A stretch of 64,000 nt of DNA from an uncultured Lachnospiraceae bacterium (GTDB lineage Bacteria; Bacillota; Clostridia; Lachnospirales; Lachnospiraceae), in the NCBI GenBank assembly GCA_910588825.1, contig CAJURF010000003.1, positions 29,828 through 93,827 of the forward strand, written 5' to 3'. Under the pieces are notes generated by a model. That model saw only the letters and a list, made by a program, of their open reading frames with translations, was not told where the DNA came from and made no database searches. How positions within the stretch are numbered: the first letter of the stretch is position 1; each line of letters starts with the position of its first letter. The position numbers and the translations under genes are program-made. Below, piece by piece: positions 44,071-52,920 of this stretch.

Positions 44071-44844
44071 TCACCCTGCAAACTTCCCAATAAATTCCTT
44101 CACCCTGGCATTGGGCGCCGTGAAGATTTCTTCCGGCGTTCCCTGCTGCTGGATCACCCCCTGCTCCATAAAAATAATCCGGTCGGACAATTCTCTTGCA
44201 AACTGCATCTCATGGGTGACAATGATCATCGTCATGTGCTGCCGGGCCAAGTCCCGGATTACCTTCAGCACCTCCCCGGTCAGTTCCGGGTCCAGTGCGG
44301 AAGTGGGTTCATCAAAGAATAAAATCTGGGGCTGCAGTGCCAAAGCCCTGGCTATAGATACCCTCTGCTGCTGTCCCCCTGACAGCTGATAGGGATACAC
44401 GTCCATCTTATCTTCCAGTCCCAGCTGGCGAAGCAGTTCCACTGCCCGTTCCTTCGCTTCCCGTTTTGGGACTTTATCCACACTCACCGGCGCGTCAATC
44501 ACATTTTTCAGCACTGTATAATGGGGAAACAAATTAAAATTCTGAAATACCAGCCCAAAGTATTTACGAATTCGTTTCAGCTCCAGTTTAGATACGTAGA
44601 CAGACTTTCCGTCTTTCTCACAGGCCGCTGGCTCTCCCAGATAAATCAAATCCCCTGCGTCCATCCGCTCCAGCATTGTGGCACAGCGCAAAAGAGTGGA
44701 TTTCCCGGAACCGGAAGGCCCGATGACAGACACCACCTCCCCTTTTTTCACTGACAGGGAAATATCTTTTAATACAACCAGATCACCAAAAACTTTTTTC
44801 ATGTGATTGATTTCCAATACTTTATCTTGTGCACCATCACTCAT
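44071..44844 (-). CDS. Amino acid ABC transporter ATP-binding protein (GlnQ type)
   Basis: The 257-residue ATPase has Walker A GPSGSGKST, signature LSGGQQQRVSIARALA and Walker B ILFFDEPTSALDPE. The NFNLFPHYTVLKNVIDAPV stretch is typical of polar amino-acid importers. It follows the permease gene by about 29 bases and is the last gene of the binding protein, permease, ATPase unit. Confidence 0.92.
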   Translation of the reverse strand: MSDGAQDKVLEINHMKKVFGDLVVLKDISLSVKKGEVVSVIGPSGSGKSTLLRCATMLERMDAGDLIYLGEPAACEKDGKSVYVSKLELKRIRKYFGLVFQNFNLFPHYTVLKNVIDAPVSVDKVPKREAKERAVELLRQLGLEDKMDVYPYQLSGGQQQRVSIARALALQPQILFFDEPTSALDPELTGEVLKVIRDLARQHMTMIIVTHEMQFARELSDRIIFMEQGVIQQQGTPEEIFTAPNARVKEFIGKFAG

Positions 44845-44873
44845 TGTACTTAAAATCTCCTCCCGCGTTTTTG

Positions 44874-45524
44874 CTATCTATAATAATTCAAACGCTTTTC
44901 CACATACTCCATGATAAAAGCCACCAGCAGATTAAATATGTAGTAAAAAAGCCCTGCCGCCATCAATGGCAGAATAGACGTTTCCTTGGCCGCAATCTGC
45001 TTCGCAGCAGTAAACATCTCCACCTCTGTCAAGACAAAGGCCAGAGACGTATCTTTTACCAAAGTAATCATCTCATTGGTCACAGGGGGCAGAATCCGTT
45101 TAATCACCTGGGGCAGAATAATTTTTACAAAAGTCTGCGCCTTGCTGTAACCCAGCACCTCTGCAGCTTCATACTGCCCCTTTGGCATAGATTCAATGCC
45201 GGACCGGTAGATCTCCGCAAAATAAGCGGCATAATTCAGCACAAAGGACAAAATCACCGCCACAAACCGGTATCCCGGCGGAATTCTCATGCCGAACACA
45301 TAGTAAGGCGCAAAATATACCACAATCATCTGGAGCATCAGCGGCGTCCCGCGCATGACAGAAATATAAAACTTGGCAATTCCCCTGACCGGCCCTCTGC
45401 CTGACATTCTTCCAAAAGAAAAAATCAGTCCCAGCGGCAGAGAAAACAGCAGCGTCAGAAGAAAAATAGATACGGTTTTCACCATTCCGCTGCCTAAAAG
45501 CTGCAGCATTGTTGTCGTATTCAT
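44874..45524 (-). CDS. Amino acid ABC transporter permease (HisM/GlnP type)
   Basis: The 216-residue permease has five membrane segments and the EAA loop EAAEVLGYSKAQTFVKIILP, which contacts the ATPase. It starts at 45524, where AGGAAG lies six bases upstream; an in-frame upstream ATG at 45575 runs back into the terminator region and is unlikely. Confidence 0.9.
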   Translation of the reverse strand: MNTTTMLQLLGSGMVKTVSIFLLTLLFSLPLGLIFSFGRMSGRGPVRGIAKFYISVMRGTPLMLQMIVVYFAPYYVFGMRIPPGYRFVAVILSFVLNYAAYFAEIYRSGIESMPKGQYEAAEVLGYSKAQTFVKIILPQVIKRILPPVTNEMITLVKDTSLAFVLTEVEMFTAAKQIAAKETSILPLMAAGLFYYIFNLLVAFIMEYVEKRLNYYR

Positions 45525-45569
45525 ACTACACTTCCTATCCCTTCTCGAATATTTGCATAAAAAAAGCTC

Positions 45570-45579
45570 AGACACGCTC
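45570..45579. repeat. Single end of the MITE-like repeat
   Basis: AGACACGCTC is identical to the right end of the element at 3914-4073. It lies between the terminator-like hairpin and the permease gene. Confidence 0.4.
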
Positions 45580-45588
45580 TAAACCACA

Positions 45589-45630
45589 AAACTGAAAAAG
45601 GGACGGATTTTTCCATCCCTTTCTCAGTTT
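45589..45630 (-). terminator. Hairpin between binding protein and permease genes
   Basis: On the minus strand AAACTGAGAAAGGGATGGA pairs with TCCGTCCCTTTTTCAGTTT around a short loop. It lies just after the binding protein stop and ahead of the permease, the usual place for partial termination that lets the binding protein be made in excess. Confidence 0.65.
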
Positions 45631-45652
45631 CATTGAGACTCTTTCCTATCTC

Positions 45653-46552
45653 TTATTTTCCCAGGCAGACAGCGTCTGTCAGACCATAATCTGCATACTT
45701 CTCAGCTATTTCCATGAATGTGCCGTCGTCCACCATCTGCATCAAGGTACTTTCCACCAGATCCTTCAGCTCATCGTTTCCTTTCAAAAAGCCGATGGCA
45801 TACTGCTCGGTTGCCAGGTATTCCTGGTCATTATCCCCGGTCAGAATGGTGTATCCTTCTCTCTGGCTGATCTGATAATTGGCCACACCGATATCCATGG
45901 CCAATGCATCAATAGAACCTGCCTCCAGTTCCATAAACGCCGTATTATAATCTGCAAACTGGTTCAGCGCCGCAAATGAAGCTGCCAGGTCCAGATTCTC
46001 CTGGCTCTCCTCGTCTTCTAATGCCGCCAGCGCAGAGGAATCTGCCTGCACACCCACAGTCTTTCCGGCCAGGTCGGCCTTTGTGGAAATTCCGGAATCC
46101 TCAGCGACTACAAATACCTGGCTGTTGTCCACATAAGGTACAGACCATGTGTATTCATCTTCCCGTCCGTTCATAGTAAAACCATTCCAAATACAGTCGA
46201 TGGACCCGGAAGATAATTCCATATCCTTAGTATCCCAGTTAATGGGCTGCTTCACCAGTTCCCACCCCTGGCGCTTGCAGACCTCTGCAGCCAAATCCAG
46301 GTCGAATCCCACATACTCGCCGTCCTCATCCATATATCCATACGGAGGAAACTCTGCGTCAAAGCCCACCGTCAGGGTTGTCCTTTCTCCGTCTGCGGTA
46401 TCCGCCGCTTCATCTGTGCTTTCTGTATCCTCCGCCTCCTGTGTCTCAGCCGGTGCTGTTGTGGGCTCTGCTTCTTTCTTAGAATCTCCCCCGCAGGCAG
46501 TCAGGCCAAACACCATCATGCCCGCCACGGCCAATGCCAGTGCCTTTTTCAT
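45653..46552 (-). CDS. Amino acid ABC transporter substrate-binding lipoprotein
   Basis: The 299-residue lipoprotein has the lipobox GLTAC (C20), a low-complexity acidic linker (about 26-55), and an SBP_bac_3 domain: LTVGFDAEFPPYGYMDEDGE, YVGFDLDLAAEVCKRQGWEL and the AGKTVGVQADSSA motif. It probably binds a polar amino acid such as cystine, glutamine or arginine; which one is undecided. A strong promoter is at 46652-46680. Confidence 0.9.
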   Translation of the reverse strand: MKKALALAVAGMMVFGLTACGGDSKKEAEPTTAPAETQEAEDTESTDEAADTADGERTTLTVGFDAEFPPYGYMDEDGEYVGFDLDLAAEVCKRQGWELVKQPINWDTKDMELSSGSIDCIWNGFTMNGREDEYTWSVPYVDNSQVFVVAEDSGISTKADLAGKTVGVQADSSALAALEDEESQENLDLAASFAALNQFADYNTAFMELEAGSIDALAMDIGVANYQISQREGYTILTGDNDQEYLATEQYAIGFLKGNDELKDLVESTLMQMVDDGTFMEIAEKYADYGLTDAVCLGK

Positions 46553-46651
46553 GATCCTTCTTCCTCCACTTTCTAAAACATATTTTCTATGGTGTGGTTG
46601 TACTGATTTATCAATTTACTATGATAAAACATAAAACCAATCAATAAGGAT

Positions 46652-46680
46652 ATCCTACCATGGGTTTTGGGCATTGTCAA
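46652..46680 (-). promoter_or_regulatory. Sigma-70-type promoter of the amino-acid ABC operon
   Basis: On the minus strand TTGACA (46675-46680) and TAGGAT (46652-46657) are separated by 17 bases, about 100 bases upstream of the lipoprotein gene. Confidence 0.75.
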
Positions 46681-46712
46681 TCTCTAAATGGACAAATCCT
46701 GCGCCTCTTTCT

Positions 46713-48050
46713 TTATTTGGCATAAATACAAATCTTCGCACCCTTTTCCACGTTTTGCAAAATCTGAATCATTTTCTGTTTACTGACCGAAATACACCCT
46801 TCCGTATAATTAAAAACTCCTTTACAGTGGAGGAAAATAGCGGAACCTTTTCCTTTCACACATTCCTTATTATAATCCAGGAATATCCCATAATAGTAAC
46901 TGGGCACATAATCAATCAAGTGCTCTCCGGCACAGTCATGGGGCTTTTTCCGTATATCAATCAGCTGATTGTAATAGCGGTCATCTCCGCACCAGTAGTG
47001 ATTCTGATTCACTTTCAGATAAGGCAGCTTAGCCCCGGGGTTTTTCAAAATTCCAAAAGCTTTTGTCAGATTATAGGTGCCTGTGGGGGTGATGGGAACC
47101 CCTTCCACGGTCTGCCCAATCCCGTTTTTTCCCACATATCCTGCACAGGAGAGAACTTTTTTCCACTTTTTATTTTCTTTTTGATACAGCATCACTTTAG
47201 CCTTGGTGCCGCCAGTATATTTCACAAACAGAAGCTGTTTTACCTTCCCATCGTCCCGGTACTGGTTCATCAGATGGTTCCAGATGGAGCGGGTTACAGT
47301 CACCTTACAGGTCAGAAGGATATTTCCGATTTTGGCAGTAATCACTGCATTTCCTTCCTTTTTTGCCCTGATGGTACCATTGCTGTTGACAGAGGCAGTC
47401 TCCGGCGCATTGCTGGACCATTTCGCCTTCTTAGAAGTCCCGGTAATACTCAGCTTTTTCGTCTGCCCTCTCCCAATGAAAACCTGGGATTCGCTGAGGC
47501 TGGCCTTGACTACCCGCACCTTACAGGAAGCCGTACATCCATCCGCCTTTGCCGTAATGGTAACGGTCCCGTATTTTCTCGCCATCACCTTTCCCTTGCC
47601 AGTAACTCCCGCAATCTTCCTGTCCGTGCTTTTCCAGGTGACATTTCCGGTTATATATTTTTTCTCCAATGACAGCTTATAAGAACCGCCTTTGTTCATA
47701 GACAGCTGCCCTTCCTTTATGCCCAGAGATTTCACAGTCACCTGGCATTTCAGATTCAGGTCATTGACACTGGCTGTGATCACCGCCCTGCCGCCGCTGA
47801 CCCCGGTGACTTTTCCAGCAGACGTCACCGATGCAATTTTTTTGTCAGAACTGCTCCACAAAACACTGCCGTCCTCTGCCGGGGCCACAGCCAGCACCTT
47901 GCTCTTTCCCACGGCAAGGGTCATTTCCTCAGTATTCAGACGGGGAACATCCGGCTTTTGCCCAGATACCGACGCCCAGACCGGCTTCACCGTCAAAAGC
48001 CACACTCCTAATAAAACCACCAAAACCAAATACTTTTTAAATTCTCTCAT
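46713..48050 (-). CDS. Secreted L,D-transpeptidase with three Big_2 domains
   Basis: The 445-residue protein has a signal peptide (KYLVLVVLLGVWLLTVKPVWA), three bacterial immunoglobulin-like Big_2 domains (about 35-110, 111-185, 186-255) with repeated WSSSDKKIASVTSAGKVTG-type units, and a C-terminal YkuD-like catalytic domain with the GSAIFLHC and TEGCISVSKQKM motifs. It lacks a membrane anchor. Big_2 repeats usually place the enzyme on the cell surface. AGGAG lies a few bases before the ATG. It precedes the amino-acid transporter but probably has its own transcript. Confidence 0.87.
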   Translation of the reverse strand: MREFKKYLVLVVLLGVWLLTVKPVWASVSGQKPDVPRLNTEEMTLAVGKSKVLAVAPAEDGSVLWSSSDKKIASVTSAGKVTGVSGGRAVITASVNDLNLKCQVTVKSLGIKEGQLSMNKGGSYKLSLEKKYITGNVTWKSTDRKIAGVTGKGKVMARKYGTVTITAKADGCTASCKVRVVKASLSESQVFIGRGQTKKLSITGTSKKAKWSSNAPETASVNSNGTIRAKKEGNAVITAKIGNILLTCKVTVTRSIWNHLMNQYRDDGKVKQLLFVKYTGGTKAKVMLYQKENKKWKKVLSCAGYVGKNGIGQTVEGVPITPTGTYNLTKAFGILKNPGAKLPYLKVNQNHYWCGDDRYYNQLIDIRKKPHDCAGEHLIDYVPSYYYGIFLDYNKECVKGKGSAIFLHCKGVFNYTEGCISVSKQKMIQILQNVEKGAKICIYAK

Positions 48051-48126
48051 ACACTCCTCTTAAATCCAGATAATTAAGAAACTTTCACATAATCAGAGTT
48101 TCGTATTTCACAATTATCCATTACCA

Positions 48127-49131
48127 TCAGCAAATCCTCGGCAGCAATTCTCCTCCTGGTAAAGGAAGAAGCGTCTCTGAACCGATTTCTGTCTTCAACG
48201 TTACTTTTCCCGGCATGGCGTCTGTCACTTCCCCAATAACTGCTGCATTTTTAGAATACTTTCCTTTTTGCAGTGTCTCCACCAGCGCTGCTGCTTCTTT
48301 TTGCGGGGCAAATACCACCAAAGTTCCCTCATTGGCCAGATACAGAGGGTCAAGGCCCAGCATGCTGCACACCCCCTGCACAGCACCTTCCACAGGAATC
48401 TTCTCTGCATCCAGCCGGATTCCCACATGGCTCTCCTCAGCAATTTCATAGAGTACAGTACCCACGCCTCCCCTTGTGGCATCCCGGATAACATGAATAT
48501 CTTTGGTGGTCTTTATCATGGACTCCACTGTCCCCCACAGGGGCGCACAGTCGCTTTTTACATCTGCGTCAATGCCCAGATCTTCCCTGGCCAGTAAAAT
48601 GGTACATCCGTGGCGCCCAATGTCTCCGGTGACAATCACCGCATCACCCGGTTTGGCAAACGCCCCTGAGGTGTGAACCCCTTCCTGCAGTTTTCCCACC
48701 CCTGTGGTGGTGATAAAGATACGATCTACCTGACCTTTTCCCGCTACTTTTGTATCTCCGGCCACAATTTTCACACCGGCCTCTGCCGCTGTTTCTTCCA
48801 TATAGGAAGCAATTTCTTCCAGTTTCTCCAATGGGAAACCCTCCTCAATAACAAACGAGCAGGTGAGATAGAGAGGTTTTGCCCCCATACATGCCAGGTC
48901 ATTCACCGTGCCGCAGATACTCAGCTTCCCAATATTTCCCCCATTGAACTCATAGGGAGAGACTATAAATCCATCGGTGCTCATGGCAATTTTCCCGTCG
49001 CCCACATCCAGAACAGCCGCATCGTCCGCCGTAAATTCCGGGTTGGAAAAATGGGCCTTAAATACCTGATCGATTAATTCCGCAGTCTGTTTTCCCCCTG
49101 CCCCGTGGGCCAGTGTTACTACTTTCCCCAT
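48127..49131 (-). CDS. hypE: Hydrogenase maturation carbamoyl dehydratase
   Basis: HypE dehydrates the carbamoyl group on its C-terminal cysteine to a thiocyanate, the cyanide source for Fe(CN)2(CO). The 334-residue protein ends in the conserved PRIC, so the acceptor cysteine (C334) is intact, and it has the AIRS/PurM-type fold with LAHGAGGKQTAELI and KIVAGDTKVAGKGQVDRIFI. I start it at 49131 (MGKVVTLAHGAGG); the overlapping upstream frame runs through hypD and is a shadow. It is the last gene of the operon, with no clear terminator after it. Confidence 0.95.
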   Translation of the reverse strand: MGKVVTLAHGAGGKQTAELIDQVFKAHFSNPEFTADDAAVLDVGDGKIAMSTDGFIVSPYEFNGGNIGKLSICGTVNDLACMGAKPLYLTCSFVIEEGFPLEKLEEIASYMEETAAEAGVKIVAGDTKVAGKGQVDRIFITTTGVGKLQEGVHTSGAFAKPGDAVIVTGDIGRHGCTILLAREDLGIDADVKSDCAPLWGTVESMIKTTKDIHVIRDATRGGVGTVLYEIAEESHVGIRLDAEKIPVEGAVQGVCSMLGLDPLYLANEGTLVVFAPQKEAAALVETLQKGKYSKNAAVIGEVTDAMPGKVTLKTEIGSETLLPLPGGELLPRIC

Positions 49132-49132
49132 A

Positions 49133-50182
49133 TCACATTCCCTCCTGAATGTTTCCGCCGTACTGGTAATATGCCGAACATGCCCCTTCGTTTGACACCA
49201 TACATGCCCCAATGGGATGCTGGGGGGTACAGCCTTTTCCAAATACTTTACAGTCAGACGGCCTGCATTTTCCCTGGAGCACTTCCCCACAACGGCATGC
49301 TGGATTACTTCTCCCCTCCACTTTTGGGAGACGGAATTTAATCCGGGCATCGTAATTTTTATATTCTTCTCTCAGCCGCTGTCCGGAACCCGGTATCACA
49401 CCCAGCCCTCTCCACTCGGAGTCACAGCTCTCCATCACTTCTGCGATTACTTTCTGGGCGGCTGGATTTCCTTCCTCTCTCACCACCCTGAGGTAACAAT
49501 TCTGAAAAAACGGTTTTCCCTCTTTCGATTTTTCCACCACCACTGCCAGAGCCTCCAGCAGTTCTTTCGCAGTAAATCCTGTGACCACCCCGGAAATCCC
49601 ATCATCTTGGGCCAGTTTCTCACACAGGCTGTTGCCTATAATTGCGTGTACATGCCCTGGGTAGAGAAAGGCATCCGCACTGCCTTTTAACGCCTGGTAA
49701 GCGTTTGGCATAGTCTTGTTTGCCACCAGCAGGGAAAAATTCTTCAGCCCGGCCTCCTTTGCCTTTTTCACCGCCAGACAAGACGCCGGTGTGGTGGTTT
49801 CAAAGCCCACTGCCAGAAAAACCACCTGTTTCTCAGGATTTCCCTTTGCAAATTCCACTGCATCCAAAGGAGAATACACCACCCGCAGCTGGGCTCCTTC
49901 GGCTCTGGCTCCCGCCAGACTCATTTTCGTCCCCGGAACGCGGATCAAATCCCCGAAGGTACAAATCACTGCTCCGTGCTCCAGCGCCAGCATCACCGCC
50001 TCGTCAATATAACCCACAGGTGTGACACAGACCGGACAGCCCGGGCCGGAAATCAACTCAATGGATTCTGGCAGAAGACTGCGGATTCCCAGACGGAAAA
50101 TCTCATGGGTGTGGGTTCCGCAGACTTCCATAATCCGCAGCTTCGGCCCGTCATATGACTGTATGATTTCTTTTGCGCTCAT
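49133..50182 (-). CDS. hypD: Hydrogenase maturation protein HypD
   Basis: HypD is the [4Fe-4S] scaffold on which, with HypC, the Fe(CN)2(CO) unit is built. The 349-residue protein has EVCGTHTHEIFRLG, the reactive GPGCPVCVTP cysteine pair, and the C-terminal cluster-binding segment with cysteines in RCGEVLQGKC and CKVFGKGC. I use the ATG at 50182, which has AGGGAG six bases upstream; a GTG at 50200 overlapping the hypC stop is the alternative. The stop at 49133 is next to hypE. Confidence 0.95.
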   Translation of the reverse strand: MSAKEIIQSYDGPKLRIMEVCGTHTHEIFRLGIRSLLPESIELISGPGCPVCVTPVGYIDEAVMLALEHGAVICTFGDLIRVPGTKMSLAGARAEGAQLRVVYSPLDAVEFAKGNPEKQVVFLAVGFETTTPASCLAVKKAKEAGLKNFSLLVANKTMPNAYQALKGSADAFLYPGHVHAIIGNSLCEKLAQDDGISGVVTGFTAKELLEALAVVVEKSKEGKPFFQNCYLRVVREEGNPAAQKVIAEVMESCDSEWRGLGVIPGSGQRLREEYKNYDARIKFRLPKVEGRSNPACRCGEVLQGKCRPSDCKVFGKGCTPQHPIGACMVSNEGACSAYYQYGGNIQEGM

Positions 50183-50196
50183 CTTCGTCTCCCTTT

Positions 50197-50385
50197 TCAC
50201 ATCTCTGTAACGTTATCTTCATCGGTGATCTTGGCAATGGCAATCCCCGCATGGACCATCACATAATCCCCTGGCTCCAGGTCTTCCAGAAGCTCCGCAG
50301 ACACCTCCCGCTTTGCCCCGGAAGCATCCACAACTGCCATACCATTTTTCATTCCCACTACTTTTGCCGCTAAACCTACACACAT
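50197..50385 (-). CDS. hypC: Hydrogenase maturation chaperone HypC
   Basis: HypC carries the Fe(CN)2(CO) group from HypD to the target enzyme, using its N-terminal cysteine. The 62-residue protein starts MCVGLAAKVV, so C2 is intact, although the usual proline after the hydrophobic stretch (P in the IPGKV pattern) is replaced by alanine. The rest, DLEPGDYVMVHAGIAIAKIT, is typical. A strong AGGAGG lies nine bases upstream, after the hairpin at 50453-50530. The altered N-terminal motif may reflect a different partner protein. Confidence 0.93.
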   Translation of the reverse strand: MCVGLAAKVVGMKNGMAVVDASGAKREVSAELLEDLEPGDYVMVHAGIAIAKITDEDNVTEM

Positions 50386-50452
50386 TTTCTTATCCTCCTA
50401 AAACTTCATAATCTATATATTATTCAAGTACAAATCGTTCCTTCCATAACCA

Positions 50453-50530
50453 GAGTTTGGGAAAAAGAAACAAATAAGGAGCGAATTCAAAACGGTTTTG
50501 AGCTCCGTTTTGTTCCTTTTTCCCAAACTC
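50453..50530. repeat. Long imperfect hairpin between hypF and hypC
   Basis: GAGTTTGGGAAAAAGAAACAAA (22 bases split here by 50453-50474) pairs with 50509-50530 with one mismatch. The loop contains GGAGC/GCTCC arms around TTCAAAACGGTTT. The same 13-base core, inverted as AAACCGTTTTGAA, occurs in the loop of the inverted repeat at 56052-56132. It sits in the only gap inside the hyp genes. Confidence 0.65.
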
Positions 50531-50565
50531 GTACGTTTTAGAAGCCCCCACCAACTGTTTTACAC

Positions 50566-52920
50566 CTATTCCTTTTGTATCTTTGCCATAGCCGCAACGG
50601 CCTGCCCCAGCGCGATACCGCCGTCATTGGGCGGAAGCAGGCTGTGTCTGAGCACACGGAATCCCTCTTTTTTAAGTTTTTCTTCACAAAGTTTCAGCAG
50701 AAGCTGGTTCTGGAATACTCCGCCGCTGAGGGCACAGGTGCTTAAGCCTGTCTGTGCAGCAGCCTCCCTGCATCCTGCCAGAATCTGCCGGGCCAAAATC
50801 CCATGGAATACATAAGCCAGCCGCTCTGACGGTGTATTTTGCAGTTTTTCTTCTATTATATATTGTACCAGATACTGGGTGGGGAGCACAAACCGCCCCT
50901 CCCGCTCCTCCAAAGTGGAAAGTCTCATATCCTTCTCCAGAATCTCAGCCATATCCCTTTCGAGCCTGGCCGCATCTTCTGCCTCCTCATAAGCCTCAGC
51001 GGCAAATTCCAGCACCGTGGCCGCTTCCCCCTCAAAGGTGGAAGACAGGCGGATTCCCAGTATAGCGCTTACCCCGTCAAACAGCCGCCCAGCACTGGTG
51101 GAATCCACACTGTTGATTCTTTTTGCCGCCATCTGTTCATAGAGTCTGCGCTGTGTCTCATCACACAGCCCCAGCTTTTCTGTGATTTCTGCCCCGCGCT
51201 TGGGATATATGTGATTGATCATGGAAACAGCAATCCTCCATCCCTCTCTGGCAGATGCGTCCCCTCCGATTTGCAGGAAAGGGTGAATACTGCCCAGTCT
51301 TTTGAAAGAATGTACACAAGCTTCTAGAATCTCTCCTCCCCAGATGGTGCCGTCTGTTCCGTATCCTGTCCCGTCAAAGGATACTCCGATTACAGGGTCC
51401 AGATAATCATTTTCCGCCATACAGGACACAATATGGGCGTAATGATGCTGAATCTGCAGCACGGGAATGCCCAGCTCGCCGGCTGTCACAGTGGTATTAT
51501 AGCGGGGATGCATATCACAGGCCGCCACTGTGGGGGCTGTCTCCAACAAAGTCTCCATGCGGACAATGGATTCCCTCAGCGCTTCCACAGTCCGGATATC
51601 CTCCATATCGCCCACATAGGGAGAGGGATAAAACAGCTGGTTTCTCCCAATACAGAAAGTATTTTTCAGCTCGCCTCCCACTGCAATCACCTGGCCTTTA
51701 TAAGGCTTAGATAACATAAACGGCAGGGGCGCATATCCCCTGGAACGACGGATCATATAAGGTTTCCCCCGATAAAAATCCATCACTGAGTCATCTGCCC
51801 GCAGACGGATCGTCCGGTTGTGAGACAGTATCATGTCACAGAAATGGGACAGCTCTTTCAACGCATCCTCATCCGTTCTGCAAATCGGTGCGCCGGACAC
51901 ATTCCCGCTGGTCATCACAAAGCAGTCTGTGGTCATCTCCAGACCGTCATTGTAATCAAACAGCAGCATCTGCACCGGAGCATAGGGGAGCATCACCCCC
52001 ACTTTGGGATTATCCGGCGCCACAGAGGCTGCCAGCCTGGTTTTCTCCCTTTTTTTCAATAAAATTATGGGCTTTTGGTGGCCGTCCAGCACCTCCTTGG
52101 CTTCCCCGGATACCACACATTCCCGCTCCACTGTCTCCAGATTCTTCATCATAACGGCAAAGGGCTTTGCCGGACGGGTTTTCAGCCTGCGGAGCCTTTG
52201 AACCGCATCTTCATTGGAAGCATCGCAGCACAGGTGGAATCCGCCGATGCCCTTGACTGCTATGATTTTCCCGTCCATAATGGCCTGGCGCACCAGGGTA
52301 AGCGCTTCCCTTCCCCGTTCTTTTTGGCCGTCTTTCTCCAGCAGATATACCTGGGGCCCACAGTCATTGCAGCAGACCGGCTGGGCATCGTACCGCCTGG
52401 TCTGAGCATGGGTATACTCATACTCACATTCCGGACACATGGGAAATTCCCCCATACTGGTCCGCACCCGGTCATAGGGCATAGAATCCAATATGGTGAG
52501 CCTGGGCCCGCATGCGGTGCAGTTGATAAACGGATGCATATACCTGCGGTCCGACGGGTCGTAAAGCTCCTGCCTGCATTTAGGACAGGTGGCAATGTCC
52601 GGCGATACGAAAATATCCCCTTCTTCTTTCTCACTCTCAATAATATCAAACTTCTGATAAGGAATATCCTCACATTCTGCCACATCAATTTTCAACACTG
52701 CTGACCGCTCCGGGGGATGCTGCTCCAGATCATCCATAAACGCTTCCATCTGGCTTTTCCTGCCCCGGACGTAGATTTCCACATAGGACCCCTTGTTGGC
52801 AACGCTTCCCGTTACCCCCGCCCGGTCTGCAATCCGGCTGACAAAAGGCCGGAAGCCCACGCCCTGGACGATTCCGTATACCCGGACAATCTGCGTATAT
52901 GTTTTATTTTCCTGAACCAT
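50566..52920 (-). CDS. hypF: Carbamoyltransferase HypF
   Basis: HypF makes carbamoyl-AMP from carbamoyl phosphate and passes the carbamoyl group to HypE. The 784-residue protein has the acylphosphatase domain (VYGIVQGVGFRPFVSRIADR near 14-33), two zinc-finger pairs (CPKCRQELYD ... INCTACGPR, and CPECEYEY ... VCCNDCGPQ), a YrdC domain and a C-terminal Kae1-like domain with ALSGGVFQNQLL. GGGGGAG lies six bases before the ATG; its start overlaps the upstream nitrogenase-like gene by 17 bases, which ties hyp genes to that group. Confidence 0.95.
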   Translation of the reverse strand: MVQENKTYTQIVRVYGIVQGVGFRPFVSRIADRAGVTGSVANKGSYVEIYVRGRKSQMEAFMDDLEQHPPERSAVLKIDVAECEDIPYQKFDIIESEKEEGDIFVSPDIATCPKCRQELYDPSDRRYMHPFINCTACGPRLTILDSMPYDRVRTSMGEFPMCPECEYEYTHAQTRRYDAQPVCCNDCGPQVYLLEKDGQKERGREALTLVRQAIMDGKIIAVKGIGGFHLCCDASNEDAVQRLRRLKTRPAKPFAVMMKNLETVERECVVSGEAKEVLDGHQKPIILLKKREKTRLAASVAPDNPKVGVMLPYAPVQMLLFDYNDGLEMTTDCFVMTSGNVSGAPICRTDEDALKELSHFCDMILSHNRTIRLRADDSVMDFYRGKPYMIRRSRGYAPLPFMLSKPYKGQVIAVGGELKNTFCIGRNQLFYPSPYVGDMEDIRTVEALRESIVRMETLLETAPTVAACDMHPRYNTTVTAGELGIPVLQIQHHYAHIVSCMAENDYLDPVIGVSFDGTGYGTDGTIWGGEILEACVHSFKRLGSIHPFLQIGGDASAREGWRIAVSMINHIYPKRGAEITEKLGLCDETQRRLYEQMAAKRINSVDSTSAGRLFDGVSAILGIRLSSTFEGEAATVLEFAAEAYEEAEDAARLERDMAEILEKDMRLSTLEEREGRFVLPTQYLVQYIIEEKLQNTPSERLAYVFHGILARQILAGCREAAAQTGLSTCALSGGVFQNQLLLKLCEEKLKKEGFRVLRHSLLPPNDGGIALGQAVAAMAKIQKE

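Noticed and set aside
48127-49350. Longer HypE, NifH-like and beta-type starts (for example 49350, 56124, 54049)
   Set aside because: The extensions run through neighbouring genes or repeats, have no ribosome site, and do not match the families; internal ATG starts with overlaps or ribosome sites fit better.
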